A DNA stretch of 64,000 bases, taken from Rubrobacteraceae bacterium. GTDB taxonomy: Bacteria > Actinomycetota > Rubrobacteria > Rubrobacterales > Rubrobacteraceae. Location of the stretch: assembly GCA_030448125.1 (NCBI GenBank), contig JAUJNO010000004.1, positions 136,894 through 200,893 on the forward strand. The letters run 5' to 3'. The translations under genes and the position numbers were made by a program. A model generated the notes under the pieces. It saw only the letters and a program-made list of their open reading frames with translations, ran no database searches and was not told the DNA's origin. This document shows, piece after piece, positions 46,580-55,594 of the stretch (position 1 is its first letter; each line of letters begins with the position of its first letter).

Positions 46580-46795
46580 ATGCCGCCGAGCGTCGAGGAG
46601 ATACTCTCCCGCTACCGGCCCTATGGTCCTGTCTTCAAGCCGGGCGAGAAGGCCCCCATAAGCGGTACCTACGTCTGCCATCGGGGGACGATGCTGCCCC
46701 CGGTGCGCGTGCAACTCACGAAGGGCGAGGAATTCCCCGAGGCGGAGGGCCTGGGCGCCCACACCCGCTGGCGGGAGACCAACATCCAGGGGTAG
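46580..46795 (+). CDS. 71-residue hypothetical protein
   Basis: KPGEKAPISGTYVCHRG near 20 resembles small YjzC-type bacterial proteins with a GEKAPxSGxY core. Otherwise not recognised. ATG 46580 lies four bases after serA, so it is cotranscribed. Soluble, no signal peptide. Confidence 0.6.
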   Translation: MPPSVEEILSRYRPYGPVFKPGEKAPISGTYVCHRGTMLPPVRVQLTKGEEFPEAEGLGAHTRWRETNIQG

Positions 46796-46816
46796 ATAGC
46801 TTTCGGTGGCCGGCTC

Positions 46817-47569
46817 TTACCCGCCGTGCTCGCGGATAAAGCTGATCGTGCGCTCGGCTATGAGGTCCGCATCGTTGTCCAGGGTGGCGACGTGGTAAGA
46901 GTTTTCGAGTTGGACCAGCTCTTTGTCTTCGCTGCCTAGCTTCTCCAGGATGTGCGGGCCGTTCTCGGGCGGGACGACGTGGTCCTCGGTGGATTGCAGG
47001 ATCAGGGCCGGCGTTGTGATGGTTGGCAGGAGGTCGTCGGTGACGCGCATGATCGCCATGAAGTCCTTGACCGGCGGTACGGGGACCTCTGGGTAGACGA
47101 GCTCCTCGACGCCCTCGGCCTTTATATCCGAGCCGACGCCCGGCACGGTCGCGGGGGCCTCCGGGTCGAAGATGACCCGGGCGAGCTCGGGGTCATTCAG
47201 GTAAACGCAGGCGTTTATGGGGATGATCCCGCGGACGAGGTCCGGCCGGGTCGCCGCGAAGTACAGCGCGAACATGCCGCCCATCGAGAGCCCGGCGAAG
47301 AAGATGGTATGTGTCCTCTGCCCGAGCCAGGTGAGACCCTCTTCGATGGAGGAGATCCAGTCTAGCGCCGTGCTCTGTGCGTGGTCCTCCATGCTGGTCC
47401 CGTGCCCGGCAAGGCGCGGTCCCATGACCGTGAAGCCCTCCTCCGCCAGCGCCTCCCCGAGCGGCCGCACGCTCTGCGTGGTGCCCGTGAAGCCGTGCGA
47501 GACCAAGACGCCCGTTCCGCTGCCCTCGAAGCGGAAAGGCTCCGCCCCTTCCATCACCCGTTGCTCCAC
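46817..47569 (-). CDS. Alpha/beta-hydrolase, monoglyceride-lipase/carboxylesterase type
   Basis: 250 residues. HGFTGTTQSVRPLGEALAEEGF near 20 (oxyanion), PRLAGHGTSMEDH near 45, nucleophile in AGLSMGGMFAL near 90, Asp in STEDHVVPPENG near 198 and His in NSYHVATLDND near 227. The pattern matches bacterial monoacylglycerol lipases and Est30-like esterases. GTG 47569 has AGAGGAG five bases upstream; ATG 47554 is an alternative. Single gene. Confidence 0.9.
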   Translation of the reverse strand: MEQRVMEGAEPFRFEGSGTGVLVSHGFTGTTQSVRPLGEALAEEGFTVMGPRLAGHGTSMEDHAQSTALDWISSIEEGLTWLGQRTHTIFFAGLSMGGMFALYFAATRPDLVRGIIPINACVYLNDPELARVIFDPEAPATVPGVGSDIKAEGVEELVYPEVPVPPVKDFMAIMRVTDDLLPTITTPALILQSTEDHVVPPENGPHILEKLGSEDKELVQLENSYHVATLDNDADLIAERTISFIREHGG

Positions 47570-47682
47570 CCGACTCCTCTCTCCGTTTTTCCTCTCCGCC
47601 GGCCATTGTACATGCAAGCGTTCGGGCGCGTCCGGCCCGCGATGTAGAATCCTCGCGGTAAGGTCTTCGTTTCGGGAGGAGC

Positions 47683-48327
47683 ATGGTGGGCAAGAAGGGC
47701 GGCGGGTTCAGGTCGACGCTCGTCATGGCGCTCTTGATAGTGGTCTTGAGTGTGGCTTTGGGGATCGGTATCAGCAGGTTCGACTTCATGGCGCGCATCC
47801 CGGTTGTGGGGCCGTCTCTCTTCGAGGAGCAGCCGGCGCGGACCACCACGGGTCCGACTGTAGTGGAGGGCATCCGGGATCTGAACCAGCTCGCCACGGT
47901 GCGCTGGACCGAGTCGGTGCTCGTCACGAGGGAAAGCGGTGGTACCCAACTGGAACGCATCTTCACCGGAGAGAGGGTCTTGCTCGTAGCCGTTGGAGAG
48001 GTCGAGGCCGGTGTGGACCTGGCGAATCTGGGTCCGGACGACGTACAGGTTGAGGGCGACCGCGTTACCATCCGCTTACCGGAACCCGAGGTACTCTCAA
48101 CAAGCCTCGACGAGGACGAGACCAGCGTCTACGACCGCGACTTCGGCCTCTTGAACTTCCGCCCGGACGACGAGCTCGTGGAGGAAGCCCGCGGCGAAGC
48201 GGAGGACAAGATAGAACAAGCCGCCCAGGAGAACGAAATCCTCGACCAGGCGGAGAGCAATGCCGAAGACAGCATCCGGTCCTTCGTTACCACTCTAGGC
48301 TTCGAAGAGGTCGAGTTTACTTCGTAG
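47683..48327 (+). CDS. DUF4230 protein, membrane-anchored
   Basis: 214 residues: a membrane anchor at about 10-32, then a domain starting VVEGIRDLNQLATVRWTESVLV, typical of DUF4230, and a long helical tail rich in Glu/Gln with EARGEAEDKIEQAAQE. Presumably the domain is outside the membrane. Function unknown. ATG 47683 with GGGAGG upstream. TAGAAT at 47645-47650 is a candidate -10. Confidence 0.85.
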   Translation: MVGKKGGGFRSTLVMALLIVVLSVALGIGISRFDFMARIPVVGPSLFEEQPARTTTGPTVVEGIRDLNQLATVRWTESVLVTRESGGTQLERIFTGERVLLVAVGEVEAGVDLANLGPDDVQVEGDRVTIRLPEPEVLSTSLDEDETSVYDRDFGLLNFRPDDELVEEARGEAEDKIEQAAQENEILDQAESNAEDSIRSFVTTLGFEEVEFTS

Positions 48328-48437
48328 TAGCGGCTGTCGGTCTTCGCGGGCGCTTCTCTCTAGCGGGCGTTTCCGCCGGTCGTTCGCGGGGTAGCCTGCC
48401 GTAGAGCATTATCGAGGACTATCTCCCGGGAGGCTTT

Positions 48438-49391
48438 ATGAAGATCGGCTATTTCCTGTCCAGCGAGGAGTGGGGGCCGGGTGAGCAGCTCGAGCAGGCC
48501 CGGATGGCCGAGGAAGCCGGTTTCGAGGCGCTCTGGATCTCTGACCACTACCACCCGTGGAACGACGCGCAGGGCAACAGTCCGTTCGTGTGGTCGGTGA
48601 TAGGGGGCCTCTCGCAGGTAACCTCCCGAACGAAAGTGGTCACCGCCGTGACCTGCCCGACCTTGCGCATACACCCGGCGGTCATGGCCCAGGCGGCGGC
48701 GACCTCGGCCGTGATGCTCCCGGGCCGCTTCGAGTTCGGCGTGGGCTCCGGAGAGGCGCTCAACGAGCATATCTTCGGCGACGCGTGGCCCTCGACCGAC
48801 GTGCGTCTGGAGATGCTGGAGGAGGCCATAGAGATAATACGGCTTCTCTGGGAGGGCGGCACGAAGGACCACGAGGGCGAGCACTATCGTGTAGAGAACG
48901 CCCGCATCTACACGCTCCCCGATGAGCCGCCCCCGATACTGGTCTCCGGCTTCGGCCCCAAGGCGACCCGGCTGGCCGCGAGGGTAGGCGACGGCTACAT
49001 GAACGTCTCGCCGAACGCCGAGCTGCTCGACCTGTTCCGCTCCTCTGGCGGCGGCGACAGGCCCGCCCACGGCGCCTACAAGGTCTGCTACGGTCAGGAC
49101 GAGGCGGAGTGCCGCAAGATCGCCCACCGCCTCTGGCCCAACGACGCGCTCCCTGGTGAGCTCGGCATGGTTCTGCCGACCCCGGCCCACTTCGAGCAGG
49201 CCGCCGAGCTTGTCACGGAGGAGATGGTGGCGGAGGTCATCCCCTGCGGTCCGGACCCCGATCCGCACCGGGAGATGATCCGCCAGTACGCTGAGGCCGG
49301 CTACGACGAGGTCTACGTCCAACAGGTCGGCCCGAACCAGAAGGAGTTCTTCGACCTCTACGAAAAGGAGATACTGCCCGAGTTCCGCTGA
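48438..49391 (+). CDS. F420-dependent LLM-class oxidoreductase (G6PDH-related)
   Basis: 317 residues, luciferase-like barrel. ALWISDHYHPWNDAQGNSPFVWSVIG near 32 (core SDHYHPW), GVGSGEALNEHIFG near 100 and LVSGFGPKATRLAARVGDGY near 168 match the F420-dependent glucose-6-phosphate dehydrogenase-related group (TIGR03557-like). Uses reduced or oxidised coenzyme F420; substrate unknown. GGGAGG seven bases before ATG 48438. Presence implies F420 synthesis elsewhere in the genome. Confidence 0.9.
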   Translation: MKIGYFLSSEEWGPGEQLEQARMAEEAGFEALWISDHYHPWNDAQGNSPFVWSVIGGLSQVTSRTKVVTAVTCPTLRIHPAVMAQAAATSAVMLPGRFEFGVGSGEALNEHIFGDAWPSTDVRLEMLEEAIEIIRLLWEGGTKDHEGEHYRVENARIYTLPDEPPPILVSGFGPKATRLAARVGDGYMNVSPNAELLDLFRSSGGGDRPAHGAYKVCYGQDEAECRKIAHRLWPNDALPGELGMVLPTPAHFEQAAELVTEEMVAEVIPCGPDPDPHREMIRQYAEAGYDEVYVQQVGPNQKEFFDLYEKEILPEFR

Positions 49392-49428
49392 AAGGGGAGG
49401 CGCCGGGAGAGAGAGCGCGCTTTGCCCT

Positions 49429-50202
49429 TCAACGCGGTCGGCCGTCGAAGAGTCTGCTGGCCACCACCAACGCGACGGGCACGGCGGCGACCAGCGCGGC
49501 GCCAGTGGTGAGTATAGAGGCATCGTAGTGGTTTATGACGACCGCGACTAGCGCCCAAAGGACGGCCGCAGTGTAGGCCAGGTATCCCTGCGGCGGCGCG
49601 GCTTTTCCGACCAGGAGTACCGCCGAAGTCACCAGGCCGCCCATCAGCAGCAGGGCGGCGCCGAGGACGGCCTCGCCGATGCCTCCTTCGAGCAGCCCGA
49701 GGGCGACGAACGTCGTGGCGAAGCTTACCAGGGTGGCGGCTGTGATCCAGCCGAACAGCAGGCCGAACGGCAGGGCGACCAGCCAGCGCTCGGCTGCGCT
49801 CAAGACGCCACGCTCCGAACGTGCGATGCGCAGGTAGGCGACGGCTGCGCAGACGAAGATGACCACGATCACCACCTGCGCGAGGAGGAACTGGCGGGCC
49901 GGAAACAGTATCTCCCACAGGCCGTTGGAGAAGAACGCACCTGCCGAGAACCAGCCTACGCGCCGCAGGAGCGGGCTCTCGCGGTTCGCGGGCAGCGCCT
50001 GGTAGGCGGCGTAGGCCAGGCAGAGCAAGAAGATTGGACCCCATATCGCGAACGCGTAGTCGGCGGGAACGACCAGCGTGCTGTTCTCGGCGGAGACCCG
50101 CCCAACCGCCTCGCTCGTCAGGATCGGCGCCCCAATCTGAAAGAGCGCCCCGAAAACGTTCGCCGCTTGGCGCGCCAAATCCCACCTGCCGTTGTCGCCC
50201 AC
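49429..50202 (-). CDS. TspO/MBR-like polytopic membrane protein
   Basis: 257 residues with about eight hydrophobic segments. ADYAFAIWGPIFLLCLAYAAYQALP near 47 is the landmark of tryptophan-rich-sensory-protein-like membrane proteins, although it is longer than classical TspO. GTG 50202 is preferred because AAGGAGG lies exactly five bases before it; the longer frame to 50223 would place that sequence inside the gene. Divergent from a MarR gene and probably regulated by it. Confidence 0.75.
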   Translation of the reverse strand: MGDNGRWDLARQAANVFGALFQIGAPILTSEAVGRVSAENSTLVVPADYAFAIWGPIFLLCLAYAAYQALPANRESPLLRRVGWFSAGAFFSNGLWEILFPARQFLLAQVVIVVIFVCAAVAYLRIARSERGVLSAAERWLVALPFGLLFGWITAATLVSFATTFVALGLLEGGIGEAVLGAALLLMGGLVTSAVLLVGKAAPPQGYLAYTAAVLWALVAVVINHYDASILTTGAALVAAVPVALVVASRLFDGRPR

Positions 50203-50230
50203 GCTTACCTCCTTCTGGTACACTAGTTTT

Positions 50231-50251
50231 ATGACAATATATTTTTATCAT
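50231..50251. promoter_or_regulatory. AT-rich imperfect palindrome, candidate MarR operator
   Basis: A 21-bp near-palindrome with ATGA...TCAT ends (14 of 20 positions symmetric) in the 61-base gap between the divergent TspO-like and MarR genes. Markedly AT-rich in a GC-rich genome. Confidence 0.45.
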
Positions 50252-50263
50252 CGAAATAAATAG

Positions 50264-50716
50264 ATGTCAACGACGAGAGGCGAGAACCTTGCAGATCTGG
50301 TCCGCGAGCATTCCTCGGCCGTGATGCGCTATGCGGTGGCTACGGCCAAGCGCATGGGCCTCGAGGCTTCCGAGCTGGCGGCGCTGGAGCATCTCCAGGC
50401 CGCGGGGCCGATGACGTTGGGGCGGTTGGGGGAGAGGCTGTCTATGAGTCCCGGGGCCTTGACGGCGCTGGTCGATCGTCTGGAGAGGAAGGGCTACGTG
50501 GAGCGCATTCCGAACCCGAAGGACCGCAGGAGCGCGCTCGTGCGCGAGACCGAGGCGGGGCTCGGGAAGTCGCTCGAGCACCTGTGGCCGTACATCGAGG
50601 AGATGAGGGAGATCGAGGGACGCTTCTCGGAGGGGGAGCGGGCGGTCATCGCCCGCTTCCTGTCGGCCGCTACGGAGGCTACGCACCGACACGCCGAAGC
50701 CAACCGGCGGCCGTGA
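50264..50716 (+). CDS. MarR-family transcriptional regulator
   Basis: 150 residues, winged helix-turn-helix: LGRLGERLSMSPGALTALVDRLERKGYVERI near 52 (core MSPGALTALVDRLE) and PKDRRSALV wing near 86. ATG 50264 lacks a Shine-Dalgarno, so the mRNA may have almost no leader (TATCAT at 50246). Likely represses itself and the divergent membrane gene. Ligand unknown. Confidence 0.9.
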   Translation: MSTTRGENLADLVREHSSAVMRYAVATAKRMGLEASELAALEHLQAAGPMTLGRLGERLSMSPGALTALVDRLERKGYVERIPNPKDRRSALVRETEAGLGKSLEHLWPYIEEMREIEGRFSEGERAVIARFLSAATEATHRHAEANRRP

Positions 50717-50753
50717 ACGGGCCGGCGACTGAGGGATGGGGTAGCGGGAGGGT

Positions 50754-51443
50754 TTAGACGGGGCGGTCTAGCTTCGGTTTCTCCAGGAAGGCGGTGATGC
50801 TCGCCAGGGCGTTGGACCTATGCTCGTCTTGAGCGGCGATAGTTTCGTCGACATCCCCGGTCTTGCAGGCTTCGAGGATTCTCCGGTGGTCCTCTCTGGC
50901 GCGCTCGAGCCAGGGAGGATTGAAGATAGCGCCGCGGTACGCTTCGGAGACCCGCCAGAGGACTTCTATGATACGGTAGAGTCTCGGTAGCCCGGCACGC
51001 TCGAAGAGCGAGAGGTGGAAATTCCAGTTGGCCTCGGCGTATCTCAGGACGTCACCGGCTCTCGCGAACTCGTCCATCCTGGCTACCGAGCTTTCGAGCT
51101 GCCGGATGAGGTCCGCATCGACCATCGGTACGGCCCTGCGGGTCATCTCCGTCTCCAGGAGGCTTCTCGCCAGGTAGATCTCCTCTAGCTCCTCCAGCGA
51201 GAGCGCGACCACGGTGTAGCCGCGGTGCGCCTGGTAGGTGACCTGCCCCTCGGCCTCCAGGACCTTGAGCGCCTCCCGAACCGGCACCCGGCTGACATGC
51301 AGGCGCTCCGCGAGCTTCTCCTGGCGCACCCGCTCCCCCGGCTGCAGCTCGCGAGACATGATGGCACGCCGGATCTCCCCGAGAACCGCTTCCTGGGAGG
51401 TGAGGGGTCTGCTGTAGCCCGGGCTGGTTTTCTTGTTGAACAT
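50754..51443 (-). CDS. GntR-family (FCD/FadR-type) regulator
   Basis: 229 residues. N-terminal winged helix (LQPGERVRQEKLAERLHVSRVPVREALKVL, core RVPVREALKVLE near 52) and a C-terminal all-helical FCD domain with metal/ligand residues (EANWNFHLSL near 137). These regulators sense carboxylic acids or acyl-CoAs. It sits at the end of the catabolic island and is the natural candidate for its control. ATG 51443. Confidence 0.9.
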   Translation of the reverse strand: MFNKKTSPGYSRPLTSQEAVLGEIRRAIMSRELQPGERVRQEKLAERLHVSRVPVREALKVLEAEGQVTYQAHRGYTVVALSLEELEEIYLARSLLETEMTRRAVPMVDADLIRQLESSVARMDEFARAGDVLRYAEANWNFHLSLFERAGLPRLYRIIEVLWRVSEAYRGAIFNPPWLERAREDHRRILEACKTGDVDETIAAQDEHRSNALASITAFLEKPKLDRPV

Positions 51444-51496
51444 CTCTTGCCGGGGTGGTCCTACTCGCCGGCCCCCGTGTCAGGGCTACACACGGT

Positions 51497-52723
51497 CTAA
51501 CGGAAGGCCGGAACGCCGGTCAGGGCCTGGCCCAGGATCAGGGTATGCACCTCGCTCGTGCCCTCGTAGGTGAGGACGCTCTCCAGGTTATTCGCGTGCC
51601 GCAGCGGCGAGTGGTCGAGCGTGATGCCGTTCCCCCCGAGGATGGTCCGCGCCTCCCGGGCTATCTCGATGGCCTCCCTCACGTTGTTGAGCTTACCGGC
51701 GGAGATGTGCTCGGGACGTACGGTCCCCTCGTCCTTCATGCGCCCGACGTGCAACGCGAGCAGCGTACCCTTCTCTATCTCGAGCACCATGTTCACGAGC
51801 TTCTGCTGCGTGAGCTGGAACCCGGCCACGGGCTTGCCGAACTGCTCGCGCCCCCCGGAATACTCGAGCGCCGCCTCGTAGCTGTCCCTCGCCGCCCCCA
51901 TCGAGCCCCAGATGATCCCGTAGCGGGCCTCGCTGAGACAGGAGAAAGGCCCGCGCAAACCCTTCGCCTCGGGGAGCATCGCCCTTTCAGGGAGCCGGAC
52001 TTCTTCCAATGACAGGTCGCACTGCACCGAGATGCGCATCGAGAGCTTCGGGGTTATGTCTTTGGCGCTGAAGCCGGGCGTGTCGGTCGGGACCAGGAAG
52101 CCGCGGATGCCGTCGTCCGTCTGGGCCCAAACCACCGCCACGTCGGCGATGGTGCCCATCCCGATCCAACGCTTCTGTCCGTTCAAGACCCAGTCGGACC
52201 CATCCTTGCGAGCAAAGGTCTTCATGCTGGACGGATCGCTGCCAGCCTCGGGCTCGGTGAGGCCGAAGCATCCGATTGCCTCTCCTCTGGCCATTCTCGG
52301 CAGCCAATTCTGCTTCTGCTCCTCGGAGCCGAACTTGTGGATGGCGGACATCGCGAGTGATCCCTGCACGCTGACGAAGGTCCTCACCCCCGAGTCGCCG
52401 GCCTCGAGCTCCATGCAGGCAAGGCCGTACTCCACGGCGCTCTTGCCGGCGCACCCGTAGCCTTCGAGGTGCATCCCGAGCAGGCCCCGCGCGGCCATCT
52501 CCGGCACCAACTCCCTCGGGAAGATAGCTCCCTCCCACCACTCCCTCAGGTTGGGCTTTATCTTCTCCTGGACGAACGAGCGAATCTCCTCGCGTACGGC
52601 GAGTTCCTCGTCCGAAAACAGATTGTCGAGCCCCAAGAGATCGGTCGCTTCGCGACGTTCCGAGCCCGGTCTGCCGTTAGCTTTCGTGTCAGCATTCGTC
52701 TGGTGTTCCCCTGCGGTTCTCAT
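51497..52723 (-). CDS. Acyl-CoA dehydrogenase, glutaryl-CoA dehydrogenase-like
   Basis: FAD enzyme of 408 residues. GCFGLTEPEAGSDPSSMKT near 148, WIGMGTIADVAVVWAQT near 184 and the catalytic Glu in VLTYEGTSEVHTLILGQALTG near 385. The EGTxxxHxLxxGxxxTG pattern and the overall match favour glutaryl-CoA dehydrogenase (glutaryl-CoA to crotonyl-CoA and CO2). The first 30 residues are polar and non-conserved. Own promoter region 52724-52831 with the motif shared with the cyclase promoter. Confidence 0.85.
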   Translation of the reverse strand: MRTAGEHQTNADTKANGRPGSERREATDLLGLDNLFSDEELAVREEIRSFVQEKIKPNLREWWEGAIFPRELVPEMAARGLLGMHLEGYGCAGKSAVEYGLACMELEAGDSGVRTFVSVQGSLAMSAIHKFGSEEQKQNWLPRMARGEAIGCFGLTEPEAGSDPSSMKTFARKDGSDWVLNGQKRWIGMGTIADVAVVWAQTDDGIRGFLVPTDTPGFSAKDITPKLSMRISVQCDLSLEEVRLPERAMLPEAKGLRGPFSCLSEARYGIIWGSMGAARDSYEAALEYSGGREQFGKPVAGFQLTQQKLVNMVLEIEKGTLLALHVGRMKDEGTVRPEHISAGKLNNVREAIEIAREARTILGGNGITLDHSPLRHANNLESVLTYEGTSEVHTLILGQALTGVPAFR

Positions 52724-52744
52724 GGCACGATCCTACCAAAAAGT

Positions 52745-52761
52745 AAATACTTTATCCAATA
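52745..52761 (-). promoter_or_regulatory. Shared motif upstream of the acyl-CoA dehydrogenase
   Basis: On the minus strand ATTGGATAAAGTATTTAC (52743-52760). The near-identical ATTGGATACAATATTATA precedes the cyclase operon at 60700-60717. Candidate operator or common promoter element. Confidence 0.45.
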
Positions 52762-52831
52762 GAACCAGGCCCGAAGCAGACCGTCTACACTAATCGCCGC
52801 GTGGCTGACGAAGCCCGAGGAAGAGCCTTCA

Positions 52832-54241
52832 CTACGAGGCCCGGTACTCCGTGGAGGCGGCTGTTTCGTAGGCGTGTCCGTAACGGTATACCGTCGCCTC
52901 GTCGAAGGGGCGTCCGATGATCTGCAGCCCGACCGGTAGTCCCGAATGCGTGAGGCCGCATGGGACGGAGAGGCTCGGGAGGCCGTTGAGGTTGGTAGGC
53001 CCGGTAAATCGGGTCAGCGCCGAGAATACGAGCTCTTCGTAGTCACCGATCTTTACCTCCCGCTGTCCTATCTTCGTGGCCGCGATGGGAACCGTCGGCG
53101 TCAAGAGCACGTCCACCTCCTGCAGGGCGTATTCGAACTCTTCCAGGGAACGTCGCTTTGTTATCTGCTGCGCCTTTGCGTAGCGGTGGGCCTTTAGGTG
53201 CTCAGCGTCGCGGAGCCGTGAGCTGATCTCGTCACCGTACCTCTCCGGCTCGTTCTCCAGCCGTTCCTTGTGGATGGTGTAGGCTTCGACGGCCAGGATG
53301 ATCCGCTGCGCCTTGAGAGTCTCCGGGAGGTGCGGGATCTCTACCTCCCGCACCTCCGCACCCAAGGACCGGAAAACCTCGACCGCTTCCCTTACCCTCC
53401 GTTCCACCTCGTCCTCGGCGTGCTCGAAGTAATGGCTTGCCGGCACGCCTACCACGCCGCCCCTGACGCCACGCTGGAGGTCCCGGGTGAAGTCTTCGGC
53501 GGGTCTCTCTACGGAGTATGGGTCTTGTGCGTCGTAGCCGGCGAGGACGTTCAGGAGGAGCGCGTTGTCCTCCACGGTGCGAGAGAGGGGGCCGACGTGG
53601 TCGAGGGTCCAGGCGAGCGGGAATGCGCCGCTCTTACTCACCCTCCCGAAGGTCGGCTTCATGCCGACGACTCCGCAGAGAGCGGCGGGTACCCGTATGG
53701 AGGCGGCGGTATCGGAACCCAGCGCCGCGTAGCAGAGACCGGCCGCAACGGCCGCGCCCGAGCCGCCGCTCGACCCGCCGGGGATTCTGCCCGGATCGTG
53801 GGGGTTCCTCGTCGGTCCGAAATGGGAGCTGTCGCCCGTCGGGCCGTAGGCGAACTCGTGGGTGTTCGTCTTGCCGATGAGTATCGCCCCGGCCTCTTCG
53901 AGCTTCGAGACGACCGTCGCGCTGTGGTCGGGGACGTAATCCTCGAAGAAGGCGGAGCCCATCGTGGTACGAACGCCCCCCGTGCAGATGAGGTCCTTGA
54001 TGCCGACCGGCACGCCGTGAAGCGAGCCGCGGTACTCCCCGGCCAGTATCTCCCCTTCCGCCCGCGCAGCCTCTTCGAGCGCCCTTTCGGGCAGCACGGT
54101 TATGAAGGTGTTCAACTTCGCGTCTTCGGACTCGATCCGCTTCAGCAGCGTCTTCACTACCTCGACCGGCGAGAGGTGCCGCCCTCGCAGGGCGGTGGCG
54201 AGAGCGGCGAGCGATCGCGGCAGGTTTTCGGGTTCGTTCAC
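52832..54241 (-). CDS. Amidase-signature hydrolase
   Basis: 469 residues from GTG 54241, overlapping the MFS stop. Amidase-signature triad: Lys in GVPVGIKDLICTGG near 80, cis-Ser and Ser in IPGGSSGGSGAAVAAG near 153. Longer and different from GatA in its C-terminal half (TPTVPIAATKIGQREVKIGD), so it is a separate catabolic amidase, not a spare GatA. Probably hydrolyses an amide or lactam produced by the pathway encoded here. Confidence 0.88.
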   Translation of the reverse strand: MNEPENLPRSLAALATALRGRHLSPVEVVKTLLKRIESEDAKLNTFITVLPERALEEAARAEGEILAGEYRGSLHGVPVGIKDLICTGGVRTTMGSAFFEDYVPDHSATVVSKLEEAGAILIGKTNTHEFAYGPTGDSSHFGPTRNPHDPGRIPGGSSGGSGAAVAAGLCYAALGSDTAASIRVPAALCGVVGMKPTFGRVSKSGAFPLAWTLDHVGPLSRTVEDNALLLNVLAGYDAQDPYSVERPAEDFTRDLQRGVRGGVVGVPASHYFEHAEDEVERRVREAVEVFRSLGAEVREVEIPHLPETLKAQRIILAVEAYTIHKERLENEPERYGDEISSRLRDAEHLKAHRYAKAQQITKRRSLEEFEYALQEVDVLLTPTVPIAATKIGQREVKIGDYEELVFSALTRFTGPTNLNGLPSLSVPCGLTHSGLPVGLQIIGRPFDEATVYRYGHAYETAASTEYRAS

Positions 54242-55581
54242 GCCCCCTCGGGTTCGGAGACGGTGTCGGAGAGGCCCTGTTGTTTCGTCTCGACGCCGAG
54301 CAGGAACACCACGATCCCCCCGATCACGAAGGCGGCGGCCCACGTGGAGAGCGCACTCACGAGGGCGTAGCCGAACAGTATTCCCCCGAGGGTCGGGGTT
54401 ATGATGCCGGCTACCCTGGCCATGCCGCTCGCCCACCCCATGCCGGTGGTGCGGATCTCGGTCGGGTAGAGCTCGGGCGTCCATGCGTACAGCGATCCCC
54501 AAGCGCCGAGGGCGAAGAAGCTCATCAGCATCGCGGAGGCGAGCAGACCTCCGAAGCCGGTTACGATGGCGAAGAGGAAAGTAAACACGCCGCTCGCTAT
54601 AAGGTAGAGACCGAGCGTGTTACGCCGGCCCAGACGTTCGATCAGGTATGCGGCGGAGAAGAAGCCCGGCACCTGCGCCAGCGCGAGGAGAAACGTATTC
54701 TGGTACGTCTGGAGAGACGAGAAACCCTGCGCTACGAAGGCTTGGGGCAGCCACGTGAAGATGCCGTAGTAGGCAAGGGAGATGCAGAACCAGGCGATCC
54801 ACAGCATCAGGGTTGACTGCCGCAGCCCGGGCCTCCACAATTTGCCGACCGGATTCCCTTCTTGCCGCTCGTCGGCGACCAGTTCCCCTTCGGGCTCAGG
54901 TTGGCCATTCTCTCTTGCTATGCCGGCGAGTATCTCTCTTGCCTCGTCGTTCTTACCGGAGATCGCCAGATAGCGTGGAGATTCGGGGATGCTCCTGCGG
55001 ATCCACAGCACCAGAACCGCCGCCAACGCCGAGGTCGCGAGCAGCGGCCGCCAGCCAAAGCTCGGCACGAGGAGCCACGCAAGCCCAGCGGCGATGATCG
55101 TGCCAGCGGCCCAGAAACTTTCGAGGATGACCAGGTTGCGTCCCCGGTTCCTGGTCGGCAGAAACTCCGCGTAGAGCGAGAAATCGAGGGGGAGCGCGCC
55201 GCCGAGACCGAAGCCCGTGACAAAGCGGAGCAACGCGAGCCACTCCCAGCTCGGCGCGAAGGCGGACAGCAGACCGAATAGAGCGAAGATGAGTACCGTA
55301 ATCTGAAAGCCCACCCGCCGGCCTATGTAATCCGAGATGGTTCCCCAGAACCAGGCGCCGACCAGCATTCCCGCGAAGGTCGCCGTAGCGACCAGACCAG
55401 CTTGAGCCGTCGTTATCCCGAACTCGCCGATTATCGACGGCAGGGCGAACCCAAGTAGGAGCACCTCCGCACCGTCCGCCGCCCACGTCACCCCGCAGAC
55501 GCCCAGCAAGCGTTTCTGGAAGCGTCCGAAGCCGATCCGGTCCACGGCCTCCTGAACTGTCATCGCTCTCGTGGTAGCCAC
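54238..55581 (-). CDS. MFS transporter, aromatic/organic-acid type
   Basis: 447 residues, twelve membrane helices. The MFS loop WGTISDYIGRRVGFQ near 80 and RFVTGFGLGGALPLDFSLYAEFLP near 118 resemble the NiaP/PcaK/SV2-like acid:H+ symporters. A cytoplasmic loop follows helix 6 (ISGKNDEAREILAG). In an operon with catabolic enzymes it is presumably the importer of the substrate. ATG 55581. Confidence 0.88.
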   Translation of the reverse strand: MATTRAMTVQEAVDRIGFGRFQKRLLGVCGVTWAADGAEVLLLGFALPSIIGEFGITTAQAGLVATATFAGMLVGAWFWGTISDYIGRRVGFQITVLIFALFGLLSAFAPSWEWLALLRFVTGFGLGGALPLDFSLYAEFLPTRNRGRNLVILESFWAAGTIIAAGLAWLLVPSFGWRPLLATSALAAVLVLWIRRSIPESPRYLAISGKNDEAREILAGIARENGQPEPEGELVADERQEGNPVGKLWRPGLRQSTLMLWIAWFCISLAYYGIFTWLPQAFVAQGFSSLQTYQNTFLLALAQVPGFFSAAYLIERLGRRNTLGLYLIASGVFTFLFAIVTGFGGLLASAMLMSFFALGAWGSLYAWTPELYPTEIRTTGMGWASGMARVAGIITPTLGGILFGYALVSALSTWAAAFVIGGIVVFLLGVETKQQGLSDTVSEPEGA

Positions 55582-55594
55582 AGTTGTCCTCCTC

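Noticed and set aside
52832..54241. The intact amidase as a replacement for broken gatA.
   Set aside because: Its C-terminal half differs from GatA, and it sits inside a catabolic operon with no gatB or gatC.
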